Source: an uncultured Muribaculaceae bacterium
GTDB lineage: Bacteria; Bacteroidota; Bacteroidia; Bacteroidales; Muribaculaceae
Direction: 5' to 3'
Assembly (NCBI GenBank): GCA_947628305.1
Contig: CANQZG010000021.1
Span: 1-63,023 of the forward strand
Length of the DNA: 63,023 nucleotides
In this document: piece by piece, positions 37,307 through 48,000 of the stretch
How the letters are laid out: the number at the start of each line of letters is the position of its first letter
Position numbering within the stretch: the stretch's first letter is position 1
The notes under the pieces: model-generated
The model's database searches: none
What the model was told of the DNA's origin: nothing
Seen by the model: the letters and a program-made list of their open reading frames with translations, nothing else
Translations under genes and position numbers: made by a program

Positions 37307-40300
37307 TCTATTACACCTCCTCGTTCAGTAAACAAATTCAAATAATCTGCTTCATACATTTCGTCAATCTTATAAAAATCATCCGCAATATTTTGTTGAT
37401 CTTTCTCATAAGAAGATGTATGATCAGAAACATCCAAAATATCATTAAGTGTAACGACCGGCGTTAAGTATTCTCCTTCACTTCCCTTTATTTTTGCTTT
37501 TATCTCCCAAGAAAAATGAAGCCCAGGCGTACCCTCCACAACAAAATACGCAACTTCCTTTTCTGAAACCCATAAATCCCCCGGTCCTTCTTTTTGAAGA
37601 AAGACGTAGTATTCTATAGAAGTATTTACAGATTCCGAAAATATATCGTTTATCTCAACGTAGCATTTTCCATCATTTCCAATAACACCCGAACCAATAT
37701 CTCCTGAAATATTTGAAGACATTGAATATGCGTTCAATGAACGCTGGTCATAATTTATGGATAATGCCAATTGACTTATCCCGTCCTCGACCCAAAGTTT
37801 TGAATATACGTAAACACAGTTTATAGAGTCTCTACCGTCAAGGATCATTATTTCTTTATCATAGGTATAAACTCGAATAATCCCCGAGCTACTAATGCCA
37901 AATTCCCCCCAAAACCCATTGATAGTAGCAACGGCATCAGTGTTAGGCTCAGAAAAAGATAAACTAGCAGCATTCAATTCAGCAATATCGCTAACAACGC
38001 CGTTGGGTTGTCGATACTGGCTAGTAAATGTCCCAGCAGCAGTTAATCCTTCATTTGTCCATTCTCCAGTTTTAGAGCCGGAATTGTCATATATTTTAAT
38101 GGTTCCATACCCATTATTTTTACCGCCTAAAGACAGCGTTCCACCTTTTGCATACGTAAACAATAAATATAATTGACCGCCTTCCATATACAAACCTTGA
38201 ATCGTTCCATTATTGGTCAATTTATTGAAAATCGATTCCTGAGTTTGGGAATCGATTGCTTTGTTTGTGTAAACCTCCGCGTCTTTTGGAGCTGGAGACC
38301 AATCCGTTGCCCTGTTTCCTTTTTCCAATTTTGGAGCGCATATCATAGCATAGCTTCCAGCTGTCACCTGGGCGCAAACAACGATATACTGATTACTATT
38401 TTTCACCGAAGAAGTTGTATGCCATGTAACCCAATAACGTGTCCATGAAGTTGGAATAGGAGCTTCTATAATGCCATTTGCATTGGTCGATGTGTCTCCA
38501 TTCATATTAACGGACGAAGAAACAACCGAAATTTGCATTCCGCTTTTCGATTGGATAAACGGATAAAACGTACCTGGCTTTGAACTGGGTGAATAAACAT
38601 AAACGGAAAACGTGTAATCTGTATCCGGCTCTAAACCATTAAACTCAAAGCCACCCATTTTTTCACTGGTGCTTAAAGAGGAACAGTCACATTCTAAAAT
38701 AACAGATGAATCAAAAAAATCATTGTCCCATACATAACGAGTAACTTTTGTACCGTCGTAATAATCTGCCCCTTCAAAAGTTTGTGTATTCGCCAGCATA
38801 TTCGTCCCGCCGACGTCAACAGAATATAAATCAATATACTTGTTCCGTTTTTCCCATTCACTAGCAAGATAGGAACCGGATTCTCGATCTTTAATACAGG
38901 TCATAATATCAGATGTATTACTTTGAAACCACAAATCACCCTCATGATATGGCGGCTTGGGAGTATCGATAAATATCTGTGCTTTGCCGTCCAAAGTGTC
39001 CATAACTTCTTGCGGCGGCTCAGTCTTCATTTCGACCCAAGTAGCACCATTCCACATCCAGTACTTACCGTAGTGTGTGGTATCAGATGCACTCGTACAA
39101 TACCACATGTCGCCCTTGTGATTATTTTTTGTAGTTGTGTCTCCCCAAGCAGTAGACGGATCGGCATTCTGATACCAAGTCTCAGATTTCTGGTCATCCT
39201 GAGTTTTCAGGTCCTCAATCGTTTCAGCATAATCGCCTTCTACAAATGTAAGAAACGCACTGTCATCCGTATACTTACTCGCTAAGATCCAGTCATCTTT
39301 GCTAAACGCGCCGCTGGTCTTATTCCGTTGACAACGGAAAATATCACCCTTCGGGCCTTCGACCCAAAGGTCACCAATGTCATACGGAGGCGTAGGCTGT
39401 GCCACGAAAACACGCCGTTTGTTATCAGCAGTATCCTTGGCATCCTGCGCCTTTTGAAGAGCCTGCGTGATGTCCGTATCTTGAACCAACTGCCATTTCC
39501 AGGTATTTCCATCTTTGAAAAACCGGTAAGCATAGCCTTTGGCCTTCCAATAAAACAAGTCACCTTCATGACGAGCCTTCTCCGTGTCATCTTTCCATAG
39601 AGAAGCGGGCTCATTTTGAAGTGTGGGCGCATAATCGTAATAGTAGGTTTCAATCTGCCCATCAAGCTGCTTCTGCAGTTCGGCGATCGCAGGTTCATAT
39701 GTGCCCTGAACGAAATCACTAACAAAAGTGTCAGTATAGTCTTTTGCATCCTCCAGCGCATTGTTGGCTTTGCCCTCGGCAATACTCGGGATCGTTTGAC
39801 CGTCGACTGTTACAGTAGCGGCCATGCGAAATTCGCCGGTTTCCATGTTCCAATAGTTATAGCCGTTCTTATCAGACAGGATACCCACCTTAATAAGATT
39901 CGCCATCAACTCGCCGACGGTAATTAAACTAGCATTAAAATGCCCGTCCATCGTCCAGCCAGTCGTGTAATCTCCTGTATAGCCGGTTGAAGAATGCCCC
40001 AAGCCCGTGAGATTCCATCTCCAGACATTTTTCGCATCGCTCAGGTTTTCGGCGTCCAATACGAGCAATTCATCTGGCATACCATCGCTATTTGTGTCAT
40101 GGAGAACAACGTAGCCACCGGCATTACCAGTAATAAGCTGCGATTGGCGTTTAATGGCCCCTTCTAGATAACTAGTACTAGAATTAACAGCACTTTCAAT
40201 TTTCTGGTTTGTGCTATTCGTTCGATCAACAATGGTCGCCGCCAGATTAGACTTCGCTTCTCCCAACTCAATCTCTGTGTATTTTCCAGAGAGAACATTA

Positions 40301-41325
40301 TACGTCGTAGAGATGCACGTAGACGTGGAAGCGACATTCAACAACGGGAAATACACATGAACTGTATCACAAAGACGGACTTCTTCCAATAATTTCAGCT
40401 TAGAATACGCCGTCGTATCGCTCAAAGAGATGAAGGAAACGGTCAAAGACACCTTGGGAGAACCGAGCTCGTTCTCCTCGATGTACTTCTGAGCACGCTC
40501 TTTAAGCTGCTGCTTAGTCGGCTGTTCCTCGAATTCACTTGTCAAGTCAAGCACGAAAACCCGACGATAATTATGTGTACCAGGGCAAGCTAGAGTCTTT
40601 TCATCCAGCTCCACAAGTCCTCCGGTTGTCACACCCTCATCATCGGTTTGGGGCTCAGTATAAAAGTACGGATAGACATCTGTCCAGCAATTCTCACAGT
40701 TTTCTTCCTGCTCCAAATCGGTTAGATTCTTCCCATATTCAATCGTAACGCCACGGTCTGCACCACGATTCTGGTGGTACTTTACTTCCCACTTATCCCA
40801 CTCGTACTCGCCAGGCCACCGGTCAAGGACCGTTCCTTCACTGCCTCCGAGAAGCGCCCGAGCACTACAGGGAGCGACGAGGCTAAACGTATCCGCTGCA
40901 CCAGTTTTCGTCGTGCTAAAATGAAACGCATGATGGCCGCTGTTCCAAGGCTGGGTCATCTGCCGATTCATCTCTTCGAACGTATCGAGAAGACTCGAGG
41001 TATCGAACGGCGCTATGGGATAACCGTCAAGATCGTAGCTAATGTGATGCGCAAAGATACTCACAATGCCGTTAATCGGTTTCGAGATCTCGTAAATACG
41101 AAACGGTTGTGCAGGACTATACGGATTAGGGGGAGCAAATATAATTCTGCGCATAGTCAGATCTGAGAAATGCCGGCCGGTAACCGGGTATTCCATCGTG
41201 AGATCAAACTCGCCATTGCGTTCCTCGTAAACAGAGCAGCTAGCCGCGTCTATAAGGCTCCCAAGCCCGTTTGTCTTAAATTCTATTTCGTCCTGCTCGT
41301 AAAGCGTTATCAAACTATCCACCAT
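37303..41325 (-). CDS. Tail-associated receptor/endopeptidase-type protein (Tal-like)
   Basis: 1340 residues. The first 370 residues (ITLYEQDEIEFKTNGLGSL ... FRIYEISKPINGIVSIFAHH) match the gp27-like N-terminal ring domain of phage minor structural proteins. From about 500, repeated modules follow: PPYDIGDLWVEGPKGDIFRC, KGDMWYCTSASDTTHYGKYW, PPYHEGDLWFQSNTSDIMTC; these resemble carbohydrate-binding repeats. Then a lectin-like domain ending ATDWSPAPKD, and beta-rich C-terminus. Forms the tail tip and host contact. GAGGTGA precedes ATG; overlaps Dit by 16 nt. I saw no clear peptidase motif. Confidence 0.88.
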   Translation of the reverse strand: MVDSLITLYEQDEIEFKTNGLGSLIDAASCSVYEERNGEFDLTMEYPVTGRHFSDLTMRRIIFAPPNPYSPAQPFRIYEISKPINGIVSIFAHHISYDLDGYPIAPFDTSSLLDTFEEMNRQMTQPWNSGHHAFHFSTTKTGAADTFSLVAPCSARALLGGSEGTVLDRWPGEYEWDKWEVKYHQNRGADRGVTIEYGKNLTDLEQEENCENCWTDVYPYFYTEPQTDDEGVTTGGLVELDEKTLACPGTHNYRRVFVLDLTSEFEEQPTKQQLKERAQKYIEENELGSPKVSLTVSFISLSDTTAYSKLKLLEEVRLCDTVHVYFPLLNVASTSTCISTTYNVLSGKYTEIELGEAKSNLAATIVDRTNSTNQKIESAVNSSTSYLEGAIKRQSQLITGNAGGYVVLHDTNSDGMPDELLVLDAENLSDAKNVWRWNLTGLGHSSTGYTGDYTTGWTMDGHFNASLITVGELMANLIKVGILSDKNGYNYWNMETGEFRMAATVTVDGQTIPSIAEGKANNALEDAKDYTDTFVSDFVQGTYEPAIAELQKQLDGQIETYYYDYAPTLQNEPASLWKDDTEKARHEGDLFYWKAKGYAYRFFKDGNTWKWQLVQDTDITQALQKAQDAKDTADNKRRVFVAQPTPPYDIGDLWVEGPKGDIFRCQRNKTSGAFSKDDWILASKYTDDSAFLTFVEGDYAETIEDLKTQDDQKSETWYQNADPSTAWGDTTTKNNHKGDMWYCTSASDTTHYGKYWMWNGATWVEMKTEPPQEVMDTLDGKAQIFIDTPKPPYHEGDLWFQSNTSDIMTCIKDRESGSYLASEWEKRNKYIDLYSVDVGGTNMLANTQTFEGADYYDGTKVTRYVWDNDFFDSSVILECDCSSLSTSEKMGGFEFNGLEPDTDYTFSVYVYSPSSKPGTFYPFIQSKSGMQISVVSSSVNMNGDTSTNANGIIEAPIPTSWTRYWVTWHTTSSVKNSNQYIVVCAQVTAGSYAMICAPKLEKGNRATDWSPAPKDAEVYTNKAIDSQTQESIFNKLTNNGTIQGLYMEGGQLYLLFTYAKGGTLSLGGKNNGYGTIKIYDNSGSKTGEWTNEGLTAAGTFTSQYRQPNGVVSDIAELNAASLSFSEPNTDAVATINGFWGEFGISSSGIIRVYTYDKEIMILDGRDSINCVYVYSKLWVEDGISQLALSINYDQRSLNAYSMSSNISGDIGSGVIGNDGKCYVEINDIFSESVNTSIEYYVFLQKEGPGDLWVSEKEVAYFVVEGTPGLHFSWEIKAKIKGSEGEYLTPVVTLNDILDVSDHTSSYEKDQQNIADDFYKIDEMYEADYLNLFTERGGVIE

Positions 41326-42053
41326 CTCGGCGTCACCTCAACTTTCGTAACACTTCCGGTGAAAGCAATCCGGTTTTGCCCACTATGGAAAAATGGAAAT
41401 GCATGATGAATTGCATCAGCCCATTCAATCTGATCGTTCTTCGATGTAGCGATACCAGAAGAGGATATCATGTAAGCCTCTCCAAGGTCGCTATCAAGGG
41501 TTATCTGATTACCGATTTCTTTAATTTTTATAGTCATGTCGTTTACCGTGAGCGTGGCAGCTCCTGTTCCATAAACGGTAATCAACGGGAGAGCCTCAAA
41601 TCTTGTAGGATTCAGCAGAATTTGTCCTGTGGTCGTAAACATCACAGGGCGGTCTCCGCTCTTCAGAAAACGGTACGGCATGCAGTTGAAATTTATCGTT
41701 GCTCTACCAAGGTGGTTGAGAATGTTCTCAAGTTCAGTTTCCTCCATATAATACGCCATCCGGAAATGATCCAAATCGTAAGAATCCTCCAATCTGGCGT
41801 ATCCTGAAGCGGAGTGAAGCCACTCAGAGACAGCCGCGGCCATCTCTGAGTGAGTCTTCTCCAGGGAACCGAAAGCAATGTCATAGGGCTGCTGAACATT
41901 TTTAAATGACTTATTATCAGTCAGCAAATCTCCATTTCGCCCAAGGATATGCGTTGCTTCGTAGTCCCTCTCTGCAACAACATAATCGGGAGGACGCTCA
42001 ACAATTAACGAGATCGAACGAGAGGTGATCCCGTTCCAGACAATTGTGCCCAT
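41310..42053 (-). CDS. Distal tail protein (Dit)
   Basis: 247 residues. WNGITSRSISLIVERPPDYVVAERDYEATHILGRNGDLLTDNKSFKNVQQPYDIAF is the usual N-terminal ring domain, and FNCMPYRFLKSGDRPV plus LPLITVYGTGAATLTVND fits the galectin-like second half. The hexamer joins tail tube and tip. Overlaps the tape measure end (49 nt). Confidence 0.9.
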   Translation of the reverse strand: MGTIVWNGITSRSISLIVERPPDYVVAERDYEATHILGRNGDLLTDNKSFKNVQQPYDIAFGSLEKTHSEMAAAVSEWLHSASGYARLEDSYDLDHFRMAYYMEETELENILNHLGRATINFNCMPYRFLKSGDRPVMFTTTGQILLNPTRFEALPLITVYGTGAATLTVNDMTIKIKEIGNQITLDSDLGEAYMISSSGIATSKNDQIEWADAIHHAFPFFHSGQNRIAFTGSVTKVEVTPRWWIV

Positions 42054-45000
42054 GAAGCTTCCTTCCTTTCCATTTGTTTTTGGATGCGGCGGGAGACAAC
42101 ACTCGCCACCTCCTCGGGGTTGTTGCTTGTGATGTTAAATGTGTTGTAAATAGGCGCCGTTCTTTCGACGCTACTTGTTTCATCGGTCTTGATAGGCTGT
42201 TCAGCGGACATCGTACGGACTTTCGCCGTTGCTACCGCAGACCCTGTCACAGAGGCAATATCTGCCGCTACTCCGATAGACTGGTTAAACATACCATTCA
42301 AAGCAGCAACAGACTGCTGAGCATTTGTAAGATCAACAACCGGACGGATCACAGGATCGAAATCCATTCCGGAAGAGAGAATATCCGGAATCTTAGCGAT
42401 CGCCTGGTTGAGTTGCAAGACGGTCTCTTCTCCAAGTTCTGCTGCGGCATCCCCAGCTTTGGGGATCCAGTGAAGCATGTTTGTCACAAAGCCAATACCG
42501 AAGTCATCGGCGGACGCGCCAGCCTCTCTCGACGGGGAGTGAGCATCGATGGCTCTTCTCAAACCATTAACCGCCGACCGGCCAATATTATAGGCGACGT
42601 TATAGGCATTAGTCATCCATCCACTCATACCATTTATAAAGCCGATGGCGAAATTCTGCCCCAAAGAACGAGTCGTACTATAAGACCCGGACAACGCAGA
42701 AGAAGCACTCGATGCAAGAGCCGAGGCAGCGTTATAAGCATATCTAGAGTACGAACTAATGGCAGATACATAGGAAGAAGCCGCATTTATGCCGCTCGTT
42801 CTAAACTTCTGAGCATTGGATGACAGACCAGTAAGGACATTCGACGCCAACGTAACACCAGCGGTTTTAGAAGAACTATACTGATTTTGAAATTCTTTAA
42901 TGTATTTCTTCGCCGAGTTCTCGCCCTCTTCGGAAAACTTGAATTCGTTTCCTTCGAAGACGCCAATCATAGTCGTAATGACCGATTTTGCAGAAGAAAC
43001 GGCAAGCGCTTTTTGTTTAAAGTCATTGAAACTATTTATGAAAGCCGTAGACGCTTCTTGCCCCTTCGTCTTAAACGTGTCATTGCCGGTTCCCATAGCA
43101 TTCGTCGACGCGGTCAGAAAGTCATGAACTGCAATGATTGCTTGAGGACGAGCATTCGTGAACGCGGAACAGAAGTTATTTATTCCGGTAAGGGCAAGAT
43201 TGCTAAGAGAAGACGAGAAGGAATCCAGAATAGACGTATCAATTGATGTAAGAGACGAAATAAAATCTTGAATCCCGGTTGTAACCGAAGTCAGCTTACT
43301 ACTGTCAACAGACGTCGCTATCTTATAATACTCGGAGAGCTTATCTCCAAAAGTTTTCAGATTCGTTCCGAATTTCTTAAGGATGCTTCCCGCATCGCTA
43401 TTCTTAAGTGTGGTGGCGAGTGTCGACAAATTTGTTCCGCAAGTATTAACATCTGAAACCGGGCCCGAATATCTGAAACCTGTAATTTTGTCCGAGTACT
43501 CCATCATACTATTCGCGAACGACGTCAACGTCTCTCCAAGAGCGTCCATTGTTTCCTTATCAAAGAAACCGTCCCATCCGCGTCCAACTTTAGGAATAGA
43601 ATCACTCAAATCAGATAGCGCATTACCCGCTTTAACCGATTTTTTTATTGCACTTTTATCAAAAGTATGACCCGTGACGGCCTCTGAATATGCAACAATT
43701 GCCTTACCCCATGCAGAAAGAGACAGACTCAAATCATTCATATCCGTCTCGTCAAAGACATCGGACCATTTCGCACTGCCACTTTCTGGTATACTTTCGC
43801 TAAGAGAAGAAAGAACAGCACTAACATTCTCAGCCGCCTCAACCGCCTTCGAATCTACCCCGGGATTTGTAGTAATTATTGTTGTAAAATCGGTTATCGC
43901 CCAACCAAAATTCCTAAGAGTTCCACCAATAGATTGACTGAGGGACGCCATATCCGTTAAGGTTACAATAAGATCTGATAATTCCCCAAAGAACTCTTCC
44001 GGAGCAGAAAGATCAATCCCTGAAAGAGAAGCCGCCGCTGTACCGATCTCACCTAAAACAGACGTCAAAGAAGAAAGTTGATCGGTATCAATGCCAGATA
44101 CGTCGGTGTAATACCGGCTAATATCACTTCCAAAATCCGAAAGATCCCCGCCAAAGCTTTTTAGAATATTTCCAGCGTCGTTACTCTTAATATCAGAAGC
44201 AAGCCCAGTTAATTCCTCAGCACAAGCAGAAATTGCTTTCGTCGGGCTATCACTATTGTACGTAAATCCATCAACTACGTCCGCATACGCGATAATCTGT
44301 TCTCCAAAAGTCTTAACTTTCTGACCGAAATCAGAAATATTTTTAGACCCGACGATAGACTGCCAAATGCCATTAGTCTTAGGAATTGAATTATTCAGAT
44401 CTAGCATTGCCATACCAGCGTCGGCAGTCGCTGTGATCGCATCTATATCAAACTTATTTGTTTGAGCTGCCAAGAGATTGTTAAATGCAATAAGCGCTGT
44501 TCCATACGTTTTTATCTTCTTCCCAAACAACGATATATTCTGCGTTCCGGCGAATTTTTGCCATGAACCGCCGGTCTTCGGTATCGACTTATTCAGCTTG
44601 GCTAAAGCAGACCCCGCATTTGCAGAAGCAGTGATAGCGTCAGAATCTATTCCATGACCGCCTTCAGTGTTCTTCCCAGTAACAATATCTGAATACTCCA
44701 CCATTGCCTGGCCAAATGTCTTCAACGTTTCCCCAAAGCTTTCAAAGCCCTGCCCACCGATCTTTTCAACAATTGTATTAACAAAATCTGCAGCAGCAAT
44801 TGAAAGAAGGGCATTAGCAAGCGTTTTTGCTCCAGTAGCAGCTTCTGGCTTTAGATCATTCAACATTGTGAAGAACCCGGCAGAGGAACCGGCAAAATCA
44901 GACAAATTCTGGCCGACTTGCTTCAAGCTACTGGTGGCACCTTCCAAGAATCCAGCAACACTTTGGCCAAAGACATCGCCAATCTTATACATTACTTCGC

Positions 45001-48000
45001 CAATTCGATCCAACTGGGCGTCAATATTGGGATGGGACTCAATTAGTTCATTTATGGCAAAGAGAAGGGCCGCTGCTATACCAATAACAGCAATGCCGAT
45101 CCCAAGGCCAACTAACGCCATAGGCCCAACAGCTCCAACGGCGGCGCATCCAACCATGGCAGCTGCCATAGAAACCATAATAAGGCTAAGCATCTCAGCA
45201 CATTTTAGAGCAGCATCGACATCTGTAATATTATTAACCATAAGATATATAATATACGCCAATCCCGCCACAACTGCTGACAAAACGCCAACTACCACCA
45301 AGCCATATCCAATGCTCTTTCCAGCTTTACTAACAAGGCCCGTAAGCCCTATCAGAATGGCGAAACACACCATCAAAGAATCCAACGCTGCAGCAGCAGT
45401 CTTAATCGCCTCGTTGTCGTCGGCAAATGCCAATATAAGTATCAACGCAGCAGAAAGAACACCAAACGCAGTTATAAGAACAAACAACGGCGCGACTTTA
45501 ATATTTCCAGCATTCTTAGTAACAGCGATCAATGCAGCGATACACAATATCATAGAATCAATCGCCAATGTACCAGTTTCAACATCTTCTTTATTCAAAA
45601 GGCTCAACGCCGCAATTACAATCGCCAAGATGCCGATCGAAACGGACAAAGCCAAGAAAGTAAGAGCCGTTTTAGCAGGGATGTCTACACTGTCAGCCAA
45701 CTTTGCAAACGCGGCCAAGAACAAAAGCATCGCTCCAACGATCACTGTTCCTTGAACAGCTTCGCCGAGCTCTAACTGGCCGACTGCTTTAATCGCTCCA
45801 ACAAGAATACGAACGGCCGCCGCAGCTGCCAACAGACCCGCTCCGGAAGTCCCAGAAGTAGACGACATCTTACTGACAGCTTTCATAAGAAGCGCAAAAG
45901 AACCAACAACCAGGATGAACGAACCAATATGGTCAGCTATTCCGGAGAGGTCCAGTGTCGTAAGATCTTCCAAGACAGAGATCAAGACCTTCAAAGACAC
46001 AACAGAAAGGAGAAGGTTTACACCTACGCCCTTCACTTCCTGTGTCTTGGAAAGACGATTCAGAATCAAGAGTAAAGCAGCAACCGCTCCGCCAAAAGCG
46101 ATCAAAGGCTCTTTCAAACTATCCCAATCAGCATACGAAAGAAGCTCATAAAGATCCGAAAATGCGCTAACAATCATTTTCAATGCCGACGCAGCACCAA
46201 CAATCGCGAGCAAAGATTTTACATTCAGACTCTTCAAGCCTTCATTCTTACTAAAAATCTTTACTACACCTAACAACACACCTAATGCGACTATCAGGCC
46301 AACAACCGCTCCTATTGCAGCTAGAACATTTCCGCCGTTCAATACTTTGTAAAGATCTGTAAAAGACTTAACGACAAGATACAACGCCGCCGCCAATTCA
46401 AGAAGCCTCACTCCAACATCTTTCTGTGCCTTAATAACAGACGGATCGATTTTCGCTTTCTGCTTATTTATCAAAGCAATCATGCCTAAAATTGCCATCA
46501 CAACAATAGCAAGCGCTCCAACTACGATTGCTCCGGTCTTAAAATCTTCTGGTTTGTAGTCCTTGAGCTTCACCATGATGTAAGCTAACGCGCCAATCGC
46601 AAGAACAACCTCCAAAAGAACAAGGCCATTCAGTGCATTTTTAGCAGCATTGGCAGCACCAGAGAAAGATTTGAGCGCATCTTTAATTGCATTAAATAGG
46701 CCGCCGATTGCTTCAAACGGCTTTGTTATAAGTTTAACACCATTTTGAATTGTTTTCACCAATTCAGAAGCACCCCGAAGAATCGACTTGATCCCCTTCG
46801 CGGTGAACAAAAGCATCAACGCAGCAAGGATGTTTCCGATCTGATCGCCAAGAAAATCGGCTATCGGAGCAAATACACCGCCAAGACTTTGAAGCCATCC
46901 AGAAAGTTTAGAACCAAAATCCTGAATCTTGCTGTAAAAACCACTCAAATTAGACGTAAAAGACTCAAACTTTCCTGACATTCCATTGAAAATGGACTTA
47001 ATCTTGTTCCAAAACTCAGTCAATTTGGAAATGAAGCCACCAAAGAAGTCAGATTTCTTCAATTTCTCCCAAGCAGGAATAAGTTCTTTCTTAAATGTAT
47101 CTGCAAAGGCCTTAAGAGGCTCAATAACACCAGAAAAATTCTTTGTCTTCCAAAGAGTTTTTAAAACCTCTATTAATTCCTTAACTTTCTTTATTGTCTC
47201 TGGAAATGTTCCAACAACGGTCTTCTTAAACTCTTCAAATTTAGTCTTGACCTTATTAACTTGTTCCTGTACCCAGGGAAGTTGCTCAAATTCACTATAC
47301 CAGCTCTTCAACATCGAAATGGCGCCTTTAATAGTCGAACTCAACCATTCCAACGCAGCTCGAACAGCGCCAGTCTCTTGAAGCCAATTTCGGAAATTCC
47401 GTATAAGAAGCCCAAGATTGGCAGTAAAGTCAAGAACAGTAGAAATAACTGAACCAAAAGAAGGGGTAAGCAAATCTTTAACATACTTCGCAACTTCTTT
47501 TACAACGTCAACAACAATTCCGATAACTGAAGAAAGCCCCATAAACGTTCTACGAAGTTGTGTATAATGTCTAGAAACCCAGTCATCGAATTTAGCAGTA
47601 AGATTATTAAACGCTTCCAGCATAGCATATATGCGCTCAGCTGTAACCGGCGGAAACGCATCTTCCCAAGCATATTTTAATGCCCCTGCAACACGTTTAA
47701 CCATATCCCAAATATTACGAATACTCCCGAGAAGCAAATCGGCACCACTCTTAGCGTCAGCTGTATAAACTTTCTCATCACTGATGGCTGAATTAATGTC
47801 AAGAAATACACTTAACATTTCTCGAAGAGAGTCAACCTGAATGTCCGTGTACCCAGCAATAACTTTTCCGATAACTTCACCAGTGAGCCAGCCACTAGCC
47901 AACGATTCCTTAAAATCATCGAATGATTTAATTGCCGCTTTATCAATAAGACCCATTTGATCGCCGACATCTTTACAACGCTCAACAAAGTCGTCAACGT

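Larger units (their letters stand above)
1611..41144 (-). repeat. Dispersed TTATATT heptamer family (coding strand only)
   Basis: Seventy-two copies counted by eye from 1611 to 41144 (for example 2233, 3370, 4573, 5347, 5626, 9164, 9734, 13684, 14755, 15298, 16028, 17499, 21248, 21333, 21571, 24478, 30321, 32837, 37130, 41138), four more to the right end. Usual form TTATATTY. About 45 lie inside genes in all three frames, about 30 in leaders, often touching the ribosome site. Only about three copies lie on the other strand. Confidence 0.8.

Noticed and set aside
1611-41144. TTATATT explained only as the T-tail of terminators
   Set aside because: More than half of the copies are inside genes with no hairpin before them.
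44667-45755. 362-codon open frame on the plus strand
   Set aside because: Antisense to the hydrophobic part of the tape measure gene; no start signal.
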